This document shows, one piece after another, positions 54,231 to 62,521 of a stretch of 64,000 nucleotides of DNA; the stretch's first letter is position 1, and each line of letters opens with the position of its first letter. Source of the DNA: Mariniflexile gromovii (GTDB lineage Bacteria > Bacteroidota > Bacteroidia > Flavobacteriales > Flavobacteriaceae); assembly GCF_017814435.1 (NCBI RefSeq), contig NZ_JAGJCB010000011.1:62001-126000 (forward strand), given 5' to 3'. The position numbers and the translations under genes are program-made. A model generated the notes under the pieces. It saw nothing but the letters and a program-made list of their open reading frames with translations. It made no database searches and was not told the origin of the DNA.

Positions 54231-55373
54231 ATGGCATTTAAAAAAAGCATTCTTTGGCTACACAAAATTTTAGGATTGGCAACAGGTCTTGTTGTTTTTG
54301 TGGTGGCAATTACTGGTTGTTGTTGGGCTTTTAAAGAGGAGATTGAAAGTCTTTACCTTGATGATTATATGGTTGAAATCCAGAACAAACCCATTTTAAC
54401 CCCAACCCAAGTTAAAACCATTGGAAGTACAGTATTTCCTAACAATACGATTCACGGTGCTATTTTCAATAACAGTAACGAAGCCATTGAAATCATTTAT
54501 TATGATGCTGAACCAGAGTTCTATCACAGTGTGTTTTTAAACCCGTATTCAGGTGAAGTGATGCATGTGGAAGACCATCTTTCCGGATTCTTTGCTTTTA
54601 TTTTGAAAGGACACATGCGTTTATGGTTTCCAAAAGAAATTGGTGAGCAAATAGTAGGGGCGTCAATTTTGATATTCATATTAATCATCATTTCAGGTTT
54701 CATTTTATGGCTTCCTAAAAAGCGAAAAAACTTAAAGCAACGCTTAAAATTTATGTGGAAACCTACAACACGATGGAAACGAAAAAATTTCGATTTACAT
54801 GCCATTGTTGGGTTTTACATTTGTTCACTTGCATTCATTTTAGCATTTACAGGTACGATAATGTCCTATAACTGGATGAAATATGTGGTTTACAAAACAG
54901 CTGGTGGCGATAAGGTGCCTGGGTTTATCATTCCAGAAAATGAAAGTGAAACGTCTTTAGATAGCGAAACGTTGGCGATTGATAATTTAATAGTAAAATT
55001 GAAACAAGAATTACCAAATGCCCTAAGTTACGAGCTGCATTATCCAGAATCAGATTCGTCGAGTGTTTATGTAGAGGTTTCGAACAGTAAAGATATATTT
55101 TATGATACCGACTTCCGTTTTTACGACCAAAACACGTTGGAAGAACTTGAAACGCCAGGGGTTTACGGTAAATACAAAGATGCCAAAGTTGCCGAAAAAA
55201 TACTTCGTATGAATTACGATATACACATAGGTGCCATTGGAGGTTTACCGGGAAAAATTATAGCATTTTTGGTTAGTTTACTTACTGCTACCTTGCCAGT
55301 AACTGGTATTCTATTATGGTACGGCAGAAAATATAAAAAGGAGAAAACATTAAAAATAATCGATGAACGGTAA
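54231..55373 (+). CDS. PepSY_TM-family inner-membrane protein (FoxB-like)
   Basis: The 380-residue protein starts at MAFKKSILWLHKILGLATG; a longer frame from 54207 would run through a hairpin. It has four membrane helices (around residues 10-30, 140-165, 190-220 and 345-370) and PepSY domains with LHKILGLATGLVVFV and DLHAIVGFYICSLAFILAFTGTIMSYNW. PepSY_TM proteins such as FoxB act in reduction of ferrisiderophores at the inner membrane. Its place right after the siderophore receptor supports the same role; it is likely in the same operon. Confidence 0.9.
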   Translation: MAFKKSILWLHKILGLATGLVVFVVAITGCCWAFKEEIESLYLDDYMVEIQNKPILTPTQVKTIGSTVFPNNTIHGAIFNNSNEAIEIIYYDAEPEFYHSVFLNPYSGEVMHVEDHLSGFFAFILKGHMRLWFPKEIGEQIVGASILIFILIIISGFILWLPKKRKNLKQRLKFMWKPTTRWKRKNFDLHAIVGFYICSLAFILAFTGTIMSYNWMKYVVYKTAGGDKVPGFIIPENESETSLDSETLAIDNLIVKLKQELPNALSYELHYPESDSSSVYVEVSNSKDIFYDTDFRFYDQNTLEELETPGVYGKYKDAKVAEKILRMNYDIHIGAIGGLPGKIIAFLVSLLTATLPVTGILLWYGRKYKKEKTLKIIDER

Positions 55374-55461
55374 AATTTAACTTTGAAATGAAAATTTTAA
55401 AAGTCAGAATATACTAAAATCAAATTTATAGCGTTATTTAGCAGAAACAAATTAACGTCAT

Positions 55462-56268
55462 ATGAAGAAAATTATAGTCTCAATTCTTGCTCTTTTTTTT
55501 ATGAGTTGTGAAGAAGAATTACAAAAAGCAGTTGATTCTGCGGCAGCTATTGAAGCCTTAAATGAATATGCCATAGTGAATAAAGTCTTTCAAGATGCAG
55601 GCAATAATAGTGGTGATGCTGTTTTAAGTTCAGAAGATTCAGCATCAAGTTCAAAAACCAGTCAAACAAAAGCTGATGGTCCAATAATAACCATTGAACC
55701 TTTTGATTTTACTACCTTTCCTAAAACCATAACGGTTGATTATCAAGATGGTGTGTTAGGTAAAGATGGTATTACCCGTAAAGGAATTGCCACCATTGTT
55801 TCAACCAATTGGTATGGAGTAGAAGGCAGCCAGCATACTACCACTTTTAATAACTATTACCATAACGATTACAAAGTTGAAGGTACTCATGTAGTGAATA
55901 ACTTAGGAGAAAATGGTGATGGCGATTTGCAATACAGCGTTACCATCGAAAATGGAAAAATCACTACAAGTACAGGTAAAAGCATCAACTATGTTGAGAA
56001 TTCAACCAGAACTTGGGTAGCTGGATCTGATACACCACTTAATATTTGGGATGATGAATATATGCTTGATGGCACACAATCGGGTGTAAGCTCTAAAGGC
56101 GTTGAATATACATTAACTATTGAAGAATCGCTTCATTTTGTATTGTTGCCAAGAGATATTGAGTCCGGTATTTTAGATGTTAGCGTTGGAAATATTGACG
56201 ATATCAAATTAAATTATACCACTAAAATGATTACTATATTTGGGAAAGAGTATCCATTTGGTAATTAA
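55462..56268 (+). CDS. Hypothetical lipoprotein
   Basis: This 268-residue lipoprotein has its lipid Cys at 16 (LFFMSCEEELQ), a low-complexity Asp/Ser stretch (about 40-65) and a beta-rich domain (about 75-265, TFPKTITVDYQDGVLGKDGITRKGIATIV). I do not recognise a named family, but such proteins occur in flavobacteria. It has its own region and terminator and follows the PepSY gene by 88 bp. Confidence 0.7.
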   Translation: MKKIIVSILALFFMSCEEELQKAVDSAAAIEALNEYAIVNKVFQDAGNNSGDAVLSSEDSASSSKTSQTKADGPIITIEPFDFTTFPKTITVDYQDGVLGKDGITRKGIATIVSTNWYGVEGSQHTTTFNNYYHNDYKVEGTHVVNNLGENGDGDLQYSVTIENGKITTSTGKSINYVENSTRTWVAGSDTPLNIWDDEYMLDGTQSGVSSKGVEYTLTIEESLHFVLLPRDIESGILDVSVGNIDDIKLNYTTKMITIFGKEYPFGN

Positions 56269-56291
56269 AAGTTTTTACTGTTAAATTTATA

Positions 56292-56341
56292 AAAGGGATT
56301 ATTACACGCTGTAAATAAGCTGTAATAATCCCTTTGTTTAT
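56292..56341 (+). terminator. Terminator after the hypothetical lipoprotein
   Basis: AAAGGGATTATTACA (56292-56306) pairs with TGTAATAATCCCTTT (56321-56335); GCT/AGC extend the stem in the loop, and GTTTATTTTT follows. Confidence 0.88.
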
Positions 56342-56391
56342 TTTTAATTTATTCTAATTAAAAAGTTAAATTCGTAGTGAGTTTTATTATA

Positions 56392-57591
56392 ATGAAGCAT
56401 TCCAATCGAATTTTACCTTTAATTGTTTTTTCCCAGTTTTGTTGTACCTCATTATGGTTTGCAGGTAATGGTGTTATGGGAGATTTGATAAGTACTTTTA
56501 ATTTGAAAGCCTCCGCACTAGGGCATTTAACTTCAGCGGTTCAGTTTGGTTTTATTTTTGGATCATTTTTATTTGCACTGTTAACTATTACAGATAGATT
56601 TCCGCCTTCAAAAGTGTTTTTTATTAGTGCAGTAATAGGGGCTATTTTCAATTTGTGTATTGTTTTTGATGGAAACAGCTTCAAAAGTTTATTATTGCTT
56701 AGGTTTTTAACGGGTTTCTTTCTTGCTGGTATATATCCAGTAGGAATGAAAATAGCTTCAGATTTTTATAGAGAAGGCTTAGGGAAATCACTTGGATTTT
56801 TAGTAGGAGCACTTGTTGTTGGAACCGCTTTTCCTCATTTGTTGAAAGGTTTATCAGATGTTATTTCTTGGAAATTAGTCGTCTACTTTACTTCCATTTT
56901 AGCTGTTTTGGGTGGCATGCTTATGTTGCTATTGGTTCCAAATGGGCCATTTAGAAAACCTATTACCAAGCTAGATTTTTCAATTATTTATAAGGTGTTT
57001 AAAGTACCTAATTTTCGTTCGGCTGCTTTTGGATATTTTGGACATATGTGGGAACTGTATGCTTTTTGGGCATTTGTTCCAGTTTTACTAACTAGTTATG
57101 CGATGATAAATCCTAAAACTAATTTTAATATTCCTGTTTTAAGTTTTGTTATCATTGCCTTGGGCGGAGTAGCCTGTATTTGCTCAGGTTATTTATCTCA
57201 AATATTTGGCTCCAAAAAAGTAGCAGCCATTTCACTTGCCTTATCATGCCTGTGCTGTTTACTGTCTCCTTTATTTTTTATGTTCGATTCAGAAATTATT
57301 TTTGTAGGGTTTCTTATTTTTTGGGGTATGGTGGTTGTAGCCGATTCGCCATTATTTTCAACCTTGGTTGCTCAAAACGCGCGTCCAGAACATAAAGGTA
57401 CCGCTCTAACTATAGTTAATTCAATAGGTTTTTTAATTACAATAATTAGTATACAGCTCTTAAATAGTTTAAAGAGCATTCTAGTAGTAAATTATCTATT
57501 TATTATATTGGCAGTAGGTCCTATGTTAGGATTGATGGCTTTGTGTATAAAGAAAAAATCAGTTAACAATCTTTCCATCAACCATAGTTAA
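56392..57591 (+). CDS. MFS transporter
   Basis: This 399-residue inner-membrane protein (start at [10 protein letters not shown]; a GTG at 56377 is possible) has 12 predicted helices. It resembles the CynX/nitrate-nitrite porter-like MFS group with [22 protein letters not shown] and [20 protein letters not shown]. Substrate unknown. Its last 33 bp overlap the end of the convergent LolD-like gene. Confidence 0.88.
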   Translation: MKHSNRILPLIVFSQFCCTSLWFAGNGVMGDLISTFNLKASALGHLTSAVQFGFIFGSFLFALLTITDRFPPSKVFFISAVIGAIFNLCIVFDGNSFKSLLLLRFLTGFFLAGIYPVGMKIASDFYREGLGKSLGFLVGALVVGTAFPHLLKGLSDVISWKLVVYFTSILAVLGGMLMLLLVPNGPFRKPITKLDFSIIYKVFKVPNFRSAAFGYFGHMWELYAFWAFVPVLLTSYAMINPKTNFNIPVLSFVIIALGGVACICSGYLSQIFGSKKVAAISLALSCLCCLLSPLFFMFDSEIIFVGFLIFWGMVVVADSPLFSTLVAQNARPEHKGTALTIVNSIGFLITIISIQLLNSLKSILVVNYLFIILAVGPMLGLMALCIKKKSVNNLSINHS

Positions 57592-58221
57592 CTTTCTATC
57601 GGCTAAATTTGCAAGTTCTTCGTTGTGGGTTACAATCACAAAAGTTTGTCCAAATTCATCACGAAGTTTAAAAAACAAACTGTGTAAATTTTCAGCAGAT
57701 TCACTATCCAGGTTTCCCGAAGGTTCATCGGCAAAAATTAAATCTGGGTTGTTTATAAGTGCTCTAGCAACAGCAACACGTTGTTGCTCACCACCCGAAA
57801 GTTCGTTGGGTTTGTGGTTGTAACGGTGCGATAAGCCTAAAAAATCCAGTAATTCTTTAGCACGTTTTTCGGCATCATTCTTTTTAGTGCCTTTTATAAA
57901 AGCGGGCAAACACACATTTTCTATAGCGGTAAACTCAGGTAATAATTGATGGAACTGAAATATAAACCCAATATGTTCATTTCTAAATTTGGCTAAAGCC
58001 TTATCGTTAAGCGAATTTATATTGGTGTCGTTTATAGTCAATTGAAAGTTTTCTTTTGAAGAGGCTCTATCTAATGTCCCCAAAATTTGGAGTAATGTAG
58101 TTTTTCCAGCACCCGAAGCCCCAACAATGGATACAACTTCGCCTTTTTTTATGTGAATATCAACACCTTTTAAAACCTGTAAATCGCCGTAATATTTATG
58201 AATGTTTGTTGCTTGAATCAT
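57559..58221 (-). CDS. LolD/MacB-type ABC transporter ATPase
   Basis: This 220-residue ATPase has Walker [25 protein letters not shown] and Walker [14 protein letters not shown]. The ADEPSGNLD pattern and the [16 protein letters not shown] segment are typical of the LolD/MacB/FtsE group. In this group LolD with LolCE moves lipoproteins to the outer membrane. No membrane subunit is next to it, so a MacB-like role is also possible. Divergent from folE. Confidence 0.9.
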   Translation of the reverse strand: MIQATNIHKYYGDLQVLKGVDIHIKKGEVVSIVGASGAGKTTLLQILGTLDRASSKENFQLTINDTNINSLNDKALAKFRNEHIGFIFQFHQLLPEFTAIENVCLPAFIKGTKKNDAEKRAKELLDFLGLSHRYNHKPNELSGGEQQRVAVARALINNPDLIFADEPSGNLDSESAENLHSLFFKLRDEFGQTFVIVTHNEELANLADRKLTMVDGKIVN

Positions 58222-58336
58222 AGCTTGTAAATAATGTTGTGAAAATACTACTTTAAGCCGTTCTGTACAATTAAGAATCGTTTTTATTGTTATGTCCTAT
58301 TTATACTTTATATTTAGTATGCTAAAAACTTAAAGA

Positions 58337-58924
58337 ATGCCTTATAAAACTTTTGAAGAATACAACATGCAGGTTACCGATGATGTTAAAGACCGATACA
58401 AAAACATTATTGAAGATTTAGGTGAAAATACCCAGCGCGATGGTTTGTTAAAAACCCCAGAACGTGCCGCCAAAGCGATGCAGTTTTTAACGCAAGGATA
58501 CCATCAAGACCCTGTTGAAATTCTTAAAAGCGCTATGTTTAAAGAGAGTTACAACGAAATGGTTATTGTAAAGGATATTGAATTGTATTCACTTTGCGAG
58601 CATCATATCTTACCTTTTTTCGGAAAGGCACACATTGCCTATATACCAAACGGACACATTGTAGGCCTAAGTAAATTACCAAGAATTGTTGATGTGTTTG
58701 CACGCCGATTACAAGTTCAGGAGCGTTTAACCGAACAAATTTTAGATTGTATAAACGATACTTTAAAACCGCAAGGTGTTGCCGTGGTTATTGAAGCGTC
58801 GCACATGTGTATGATGATGCGTGGGGTACAAAAGCAAAATTCAGTGACTACCACATCGGGGTTTCGTGGACAGTTTGAAAAAATAGAAACTAGAAACGAG
58901 TTTCTAAAATTAATAGGGAAGTAG
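58337..58924 (+). CDS. folE: FolE, GTP cyclohydrolase I
   Basis: This 195-residue enzyme has the zinc site [41 protein letters not shown] and the C-terminal [24 protein letters not shown] with the second zinc Cys. It makes dihydroneopterin triphosphate from GTP for folate/pterins. Confidence 0.96.
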   Translation: MPYKTFEEYNMQVTDDVKDRYKNIIEDLGENTQRDGLLKTPERAAKAMQFLTQGYHQDPVEILKSAMFKESYNEMVIVKDIELYSLCEHHILPFFGKAHIAYIPNGHIVGLSKLPRIVDVFARRLQVQERLTEQILDCINDTLKPQGVAVVIEASHMCMMMRGVQKQNSVTTTSGFRGQFEKIETRNEFLKLIGK

Positions 58925-58970
58925 TTTTGGTATGTTTTTTGTTTCTGATGAAGTCATTAATATTATTTGA

Positions 58971-59240
58971 ATGAATAAATACACAAAATTAGCCTTAGGA
59001 ATCCTGTTTGATGCTTTGGGTTACGTTTCTTTTTTAATTCCCGGTATTGGTGAGTTTTCAGATATTGTTTGGGCACCACTTTCTGGTTGGTTAATGACCA
59101 AACTTTATAAAGGTAAAGCGGGAAAAATAGCTGGAGTAATAAGTTTTATAGAAGAAGCTTTACCTGGTTTTGATATCATCCCAACCTTCACACTTATGTG
59201 GATTTATACCTATGTTTTTAGTAAGGAAGAAAAACTATAG
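58971..59240 (+). CDS. Small membrane protein
   Basis: This 89-residue protein has two or three hydrophobic segments (LALGILFDALGYVSFLIPGIGEFSDIVWAPLSGWL and then LMWIYTYVF). It resembles a small family common in Bacteroidota with the DALGYVSFLIPGIGEFSDIVWAP signature. Function unknown. It follows folE by 46 bp. Confidence 0.75.
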   Translation: MNKYTKLALGILFDALGYVSFLIPGIGEFSDIVWAPLSGWLMTKLYKGKAGKIAGVISFIEEALPGFDIIPTFTLMWIYTYVFSKEEKL

Positions 59241-59318
59241 AAGTCAAAGAAATTGAATAAAAGTATACATCATGGAGTGCTTATTTTGTATTGCAAAGAA
59301 ATAAGTTATATTTACTAA

Positions 59319-59726
59319 GTGAATACTACTTATAAGCACATAATTTCATTTGGTATGTTGCTCTGTTTTTTGGTAACTCTTGTACCAATTAACTATTTTC
59401 ATCATCATGAAGAGCATAACCACTGCAATCAAACAGATGTTAGTTTAGAAACTAACCCATGCCACATAAGTATTTATCACGATCAATTAGAAGCGCTTAA
59501 GTGTAAACATAATTCTCATATTTCTAAGGTACAGGATTCGTGTGAATTCTGTAAAATTATTGCACCAAGGAGACTTCAATATGACATTTCAAAAATTGAT
59601 GCGTGTGTTGTCTTTACCATATCTATTTATAAAAAGCATTCAGTAGAATACCAACAAATTAAGGTATTCAATTTTCCAAATTCTTTACGCGGAAGAGCGC
59701 CACCAACTATTTTGAACTTAAGTTAG
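59319..59726 (+). CDS. His/Cys-rich membrane-anchored protein, possible metal binder
   Basis: This 135-residue protein starts at GTG and has one N-terminal helix (about 9-26), then a His/Cys cluster (HHHEEHNHC, residues about 28-36), more His/Cys to CEFC near residue 80, and a C-terminal RGRAPPT motif. The RAPP ending recalls DUF2946-like proteins found near metal transport genes. Metal-binding (Zn or Cu) is inference. It opens the zinc-like locus. Confidence 0.65.
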   Translation: MNTTYKHIISFGMLLCFLVTLVPINYFHHHEEHNHCNQTDVSLETNPCHISIYHDQLEALKCKHNSHISKVQDSCEFCKIIAPRRLQYDISKIDACVVFTISIYKKHSVEYQQIKVFNFPNSLRGRAPPTILNLS

Positions 59727-59850
59727 CATCCCATTCTTCTCTATGATTAATTGTTCTGTTTAACAATTTATTTGTGGATGCATTATCATTTTAAATAGTT
59801 TATAAACATGATTAATTAAAGTTGTTTAATTAGTCGTAAAAAATCATATC

Positions 59851-60021
59851 ATGAAAGAAACATTAAGTTTTTATGACGTAAAGAGTAAATCAAAATTTGA
59901 ATCTAAGGAATACCATATAGAGCAAAAAAACAATCGCTATTTTGCTGTATCTAAGTCTCCTAATGGCTCTCACAATTGTTGGAGAGTATTATCTAAGGAA
60001 CAAGGTGAGAGATTCAAGTAA
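59851..60021 (+). CDS. Small conserved protein (FYDVK...WRVLSK family)
   Basis: This 56-residue protein starts at MKETLSFYDVKSKS and ends RVLSKEQGERFK. It fits a tiny family found in bacteria and archaea with the pattern FxDVKxKxxF...RYFAVxxSPxGxxxWRxLxK. It was not visible as a long frame because of its size, but codon use, a clean ATG and the family pattern support it. Function unknown. Its stop overlaps the next start by 17 bp. Confidence 0.75.
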   Translation: MKETLSFYDVKSKSKFESKEYHIEQKNNRYFAVSKSPNGSHNCWRVLSKEQGERFK

Positions 60022-60388
60022 TTTTAAAGAATTTAGTAGTAAAACAAACAATATAAAATCTAAAACTCTCAAAGAGTGGCAATCTAAACTTGGTATTGAT
60101 AATTGGTGCATTTTATGTGAACCAATTGATGAAATGCAAGTTTTAGATGATTTAAAGGGCGATTTGCCAGGGCATGAATTTGTAGGTATTTCAATTGATT
60201 TTGTAAATGAAACAGGAATTATTTATCATACAAGACCTTTAAAGGATGATGATATTGTTCATGAATTACTACATGTTTGCTTTCCAGAATGGAGTGAACA
60301 GATTGTGAATTATTGGACAGATTTAATTATAAATCAACCAGAAATTATTTTACCTAAAACAGAAGCAAGTTATTGTAATTTAACCTGA
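60005..60388 (+). CDS. Small HExxH protein
   Basis: The 127-residue protein starts at GTG 60005, inside the 3' end of the 56-residue gene, after AAGGAACAAG. The longer frame upstream (59942) would fully overlap that gene. It has H86-E-L-L-H90 within DDIVHELLHVCFPEWSEQIVNYW, as in zinc metalloproteases, and a Cys pair in NWCILCEP. No signal peptide is seen in this form. It could be a minigluzincin-like protein or an ImmA-like fold; no clear third ligand. Confidence 0.6.
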   Translation: MRDSSNFKEFSSKTNNIKSKTLKEWQSKLGIDNWCILCEPIDEMQVLDDLKGDLPGHEFVGISIDFVNETGIIYHTRPLKDDDIVHELLHVCFPEWSEQIVNYWTDLIINQPEIILPKTEASYCNLT

Positions 60389-60422
60389 TAGTTTTAGTTA
60401 AATAGATAGATGTTTAATAAAA

Positions 60423-60460
60423 AAGAGGCTGTTATTTAATAACAGCCTCTTAGTTTTTTT
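60423..60460. terminator. Bidirectional terminator
   Basis: AAGAGGCTGTTATT (60423-60436) and AATAACAGCCTCTT (60438-60451) form a perfect stem; TAGTTTTTTT follows on plus and TTTTTTATT on minus. Confidence 0.92.
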
Positions 60461-60473
60461 TGAATTTAAGAAA

Positions 60474-61688
60474 TTAGTGATCTACACTATTTTCGTATCC
60501 AATAAATGTAAGTCGGTAAGGCGTACCGGATACTTTTAATTTTTTAGTACTCGATATGTTTTTCAAATTTACCTGGATAATTTCTCCACTAGACGGTAAA
60601 GTAATGTAAGCAAATCTCTCAGAAAAAATAAGTTGAGGCTTTTGTGTAGATGTTGTTTCTGTATTGCTTATAACAGTAGCACTATTGTCTTGAGATAAGG
60701 TTGCAATATCAAAAATCTTTAATTCTCCAGAATGTAGAAGGATGCCTAATTTACTTTCGTTATAGCTAACCTTGCATTGCATAATATTAGTGCTTTCAAA
60801 AATAGGTTCTATTATGTCTGTTACAACATCTATCAAATAAGCACCTTTTGCAGCAGTATATCCAATAAATTTTCCGTTAATTGATGTTTCAAGAATAGTT
60901 CCAAACCAAGCAGTCCCAAAACCAGAAGGCACAGGAATTAACTTTTGGTTTCCATTACTTTCTACTACTAAAACACCACTTGCGGTCCCGAAAACGGCAT
61001 AAGTTCCATCAGAAGCATTACCATGAATACCATTTGTAGCTATTTTAGACGCATGAATCGTTGTACCATCTGCTCCAATAACTTTAACTCTTTCAGGTAA
61101 AGTACCAGTTATGGAATTATCTTTTTCGGTAATGGCGTAAGTTCCGTTAGAAAAGGTAGCCATAGCACCATGATGTGCTAATAAACCTGTATTGATCGTT
61201 TGTAATGTAGCTCCAGGTGTATGTATGTCTGATTCTTTTGCAACGGATAATGTGCCATCTCCATCATTAAAGGTCATTAATTCTCCTTTTTTACTTTTAA
61301 AATGAGTAGGTAATAACGATGTTCCTATCATGGCACCAAATTTAGGAGTGCCTTTTGCGTCTACATGGTCACCGTGGAATTCATATCCACTATCAAAAGT
61401 TTCAACAAAATTATTTTCTCGATGAATTAAGGCTGCATATCTTCCAGACTCTGTTGTATATAAAGCAGATTTGGGATGTTTTGCTTCAAAAAAAGTTATT
61501 TCTTCAGTGAAAGGGTTTACTAAAGTTAACTCGTTGCTAGTTTCATCAGAAACTAATAAACGCAAGTATTTATATTCTTTATTTGTGTCATCTAAATGAT
61601 GATCTGCATCATCATCGTCATTAGAACAAGAGAATGAAAAAATGGCTAATGTTAATAAAAGTAAGTATTTTGAAAAATTTGATTTCAT
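60474..61688 (-). CDS. AztD-like zinc metallochaperone lipoprotein
   Basis: This 404-residue lipoprotein (Cys21, FSFSCSNDDDDADHH) has a beta-propeller body resembling the AztD family. Key segments are FHGDHVD (H105 and H108), PTHF (H129), the LLAHHGAM pair H172/H173, LPERVKVIGADG and GIHGNASDGTYAVFG. AztD carries zinc to the binding protein AztC of the ABC importer AztABC. The Asp/His-rich N-terminus (DDDDADHH) could also bind zinc. It follows a lipoprotein and a TonB receptor gene on the same strand. The family call is by pattern and could be checked. Confidence 0.72.
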   Translation of the reverse strand: MKSNFSKYLLLLTLAIFSFSCSNDDDDADHHLDDTNKEYKYLRLLVSDETSNELTLVNPFTEEITFFEAKHPKSALYTTESGRYAALIHRENNFVETFDSGYEFHGDHVDAKGTPKFGAMIGTSLLPTHFKSKKGELMTFNDGDGTLSVAKESDIHTPGATLQTINTGLLAHHGAMATFSNGTYAITEKDNSITGTLPERVKVIGADGTTIHASKIATNGIHGNASDGTYAVFGTASGVLVVESNGNQKLIPVPSGFGTAWFGTILETSINGKFIGYTAAKGAYLIDVVTDIIEPIFESTNIMQCKVSYNESKLGILLHSGELKIFDIATLSQDNSATVISNTETTSTQKPQLIFSERFAYITLPSSGEIIQVNLKNISSTKKLKVSGTPYRLTFIGYENSVDH

Positions 61689-61927
61689 AATTTATATATT
61701 GTTTTTATGTTTTTGCCATTGTTAACAATAAAACATAGCATGCCTGTCCTGATGATAATCAAGATTTTTTTGAGGCTATTATGTTATTCGAATTTAATTC
61801 TGCCAACAAACTCGACTTTAATAAATCAAGCTTGTATGGCATAAATGAATCCCTATAGTTAGCCGTAGGCTAAAAAAACTGTGAATGAATTTTTTGTGTT
61901 TTAAAAAAAATTAATGAGACATTTCCT
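61689..61927 (-). other. 239-bp spacer between the lipoprotein and AztD-like genes
   Basis: It contains a small hairpin TTAGCC-GTA-GGCTAA (61859-61873) followed by A/T-rich sequence. I see no gene and no clear promoter. Confidence 0.5.
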
Positions 61928-62503
61928 TTATTCAACTTCAATGGAAAAAGTTACCGACGCGTCTGTTGAGCCACCAGCATTTGTAATATCGCCATTTGAA
62001 ACTCCCGATGCGCTTTTATTTGGTTCATGACGTAAAATTATTGTCAAGTTTCCAGAAGCAGCATTAGTAGTATTGAAAACGGTTTGTAACCCAATAGGTA
62101 AACCATTAGAGTCAAGATTATTAGCATCAGTACTATAAGTAAAGCCGTTAAGTGAGCCTGTTTTTATATAGAATATTTGGTGCTCGTCTCCTTCTTCTTC
62201 AATTTCTTCTGTTATATCTTCAGCAGGATTTACAGATTCGTTTAAAAATGTTACAGTGCCGTTATACGTTTTATTTTGCTCAAATTTTCCAGAAACGGTA
62301 ATTACAGGAGCATTGCCACCATCACCATCAAGATCCTGAGATTTTAGTGTAATGGTTGTGCCACCACCTTGAGGCACAAATGTAGCAGTTACAGTTGTGA
62401 TTAGCTCTTCTTCATTTACTGGTTCTGGGTCATTGTCTGAAGAACAAGCTGTTAAGCTTAATGATGTTATAAATAAAAGCGATAAATATTTTAATGTTTT
62501 CAT
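61928..62503 (-). CDS. Hypothetical lipoprotein of the zinc-like locus
   Basis: This 191-residue lipoprotein (Cys20, SLTACSSDND) has a beta-sandwich-like body (about 35-190) with an acidic segment (PAEDITEEIEEEGDEHQ). It resembles small lipoproteins found next to TonB receptors in flavobacteria; role unknown. It lies 18 bp after the receptor gene, so they are one operon. Confidence 0.75.
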   Translation of the reverse strand: MKTLKYLSLLFITSLSLTACSSDNDPEPVNEEELITTVTATFVPQGGGTTITLKSQDLDGDGGNAPVITVSGKFEQNKTYNGTVTFLNESVNPAEDITEEIEEEGDEHQIFYIKTGSLNGFTYSTDANNLDSNGLPIGLQTVFNTTNAASGNLTIILRHEPNKSASGVSNGDITNAGGSTDASVTFSIEVE

Positions 62504-62521
62504 GTGATTGTATTTTTATTA

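Noticed and set aside
59942-60004. Longer N-terminus of the HExxH protein
   Set aside because: It would lie almost fully inside the 56-residue gene in another frame; the hydrophobic start is an effect of that gene's codons.
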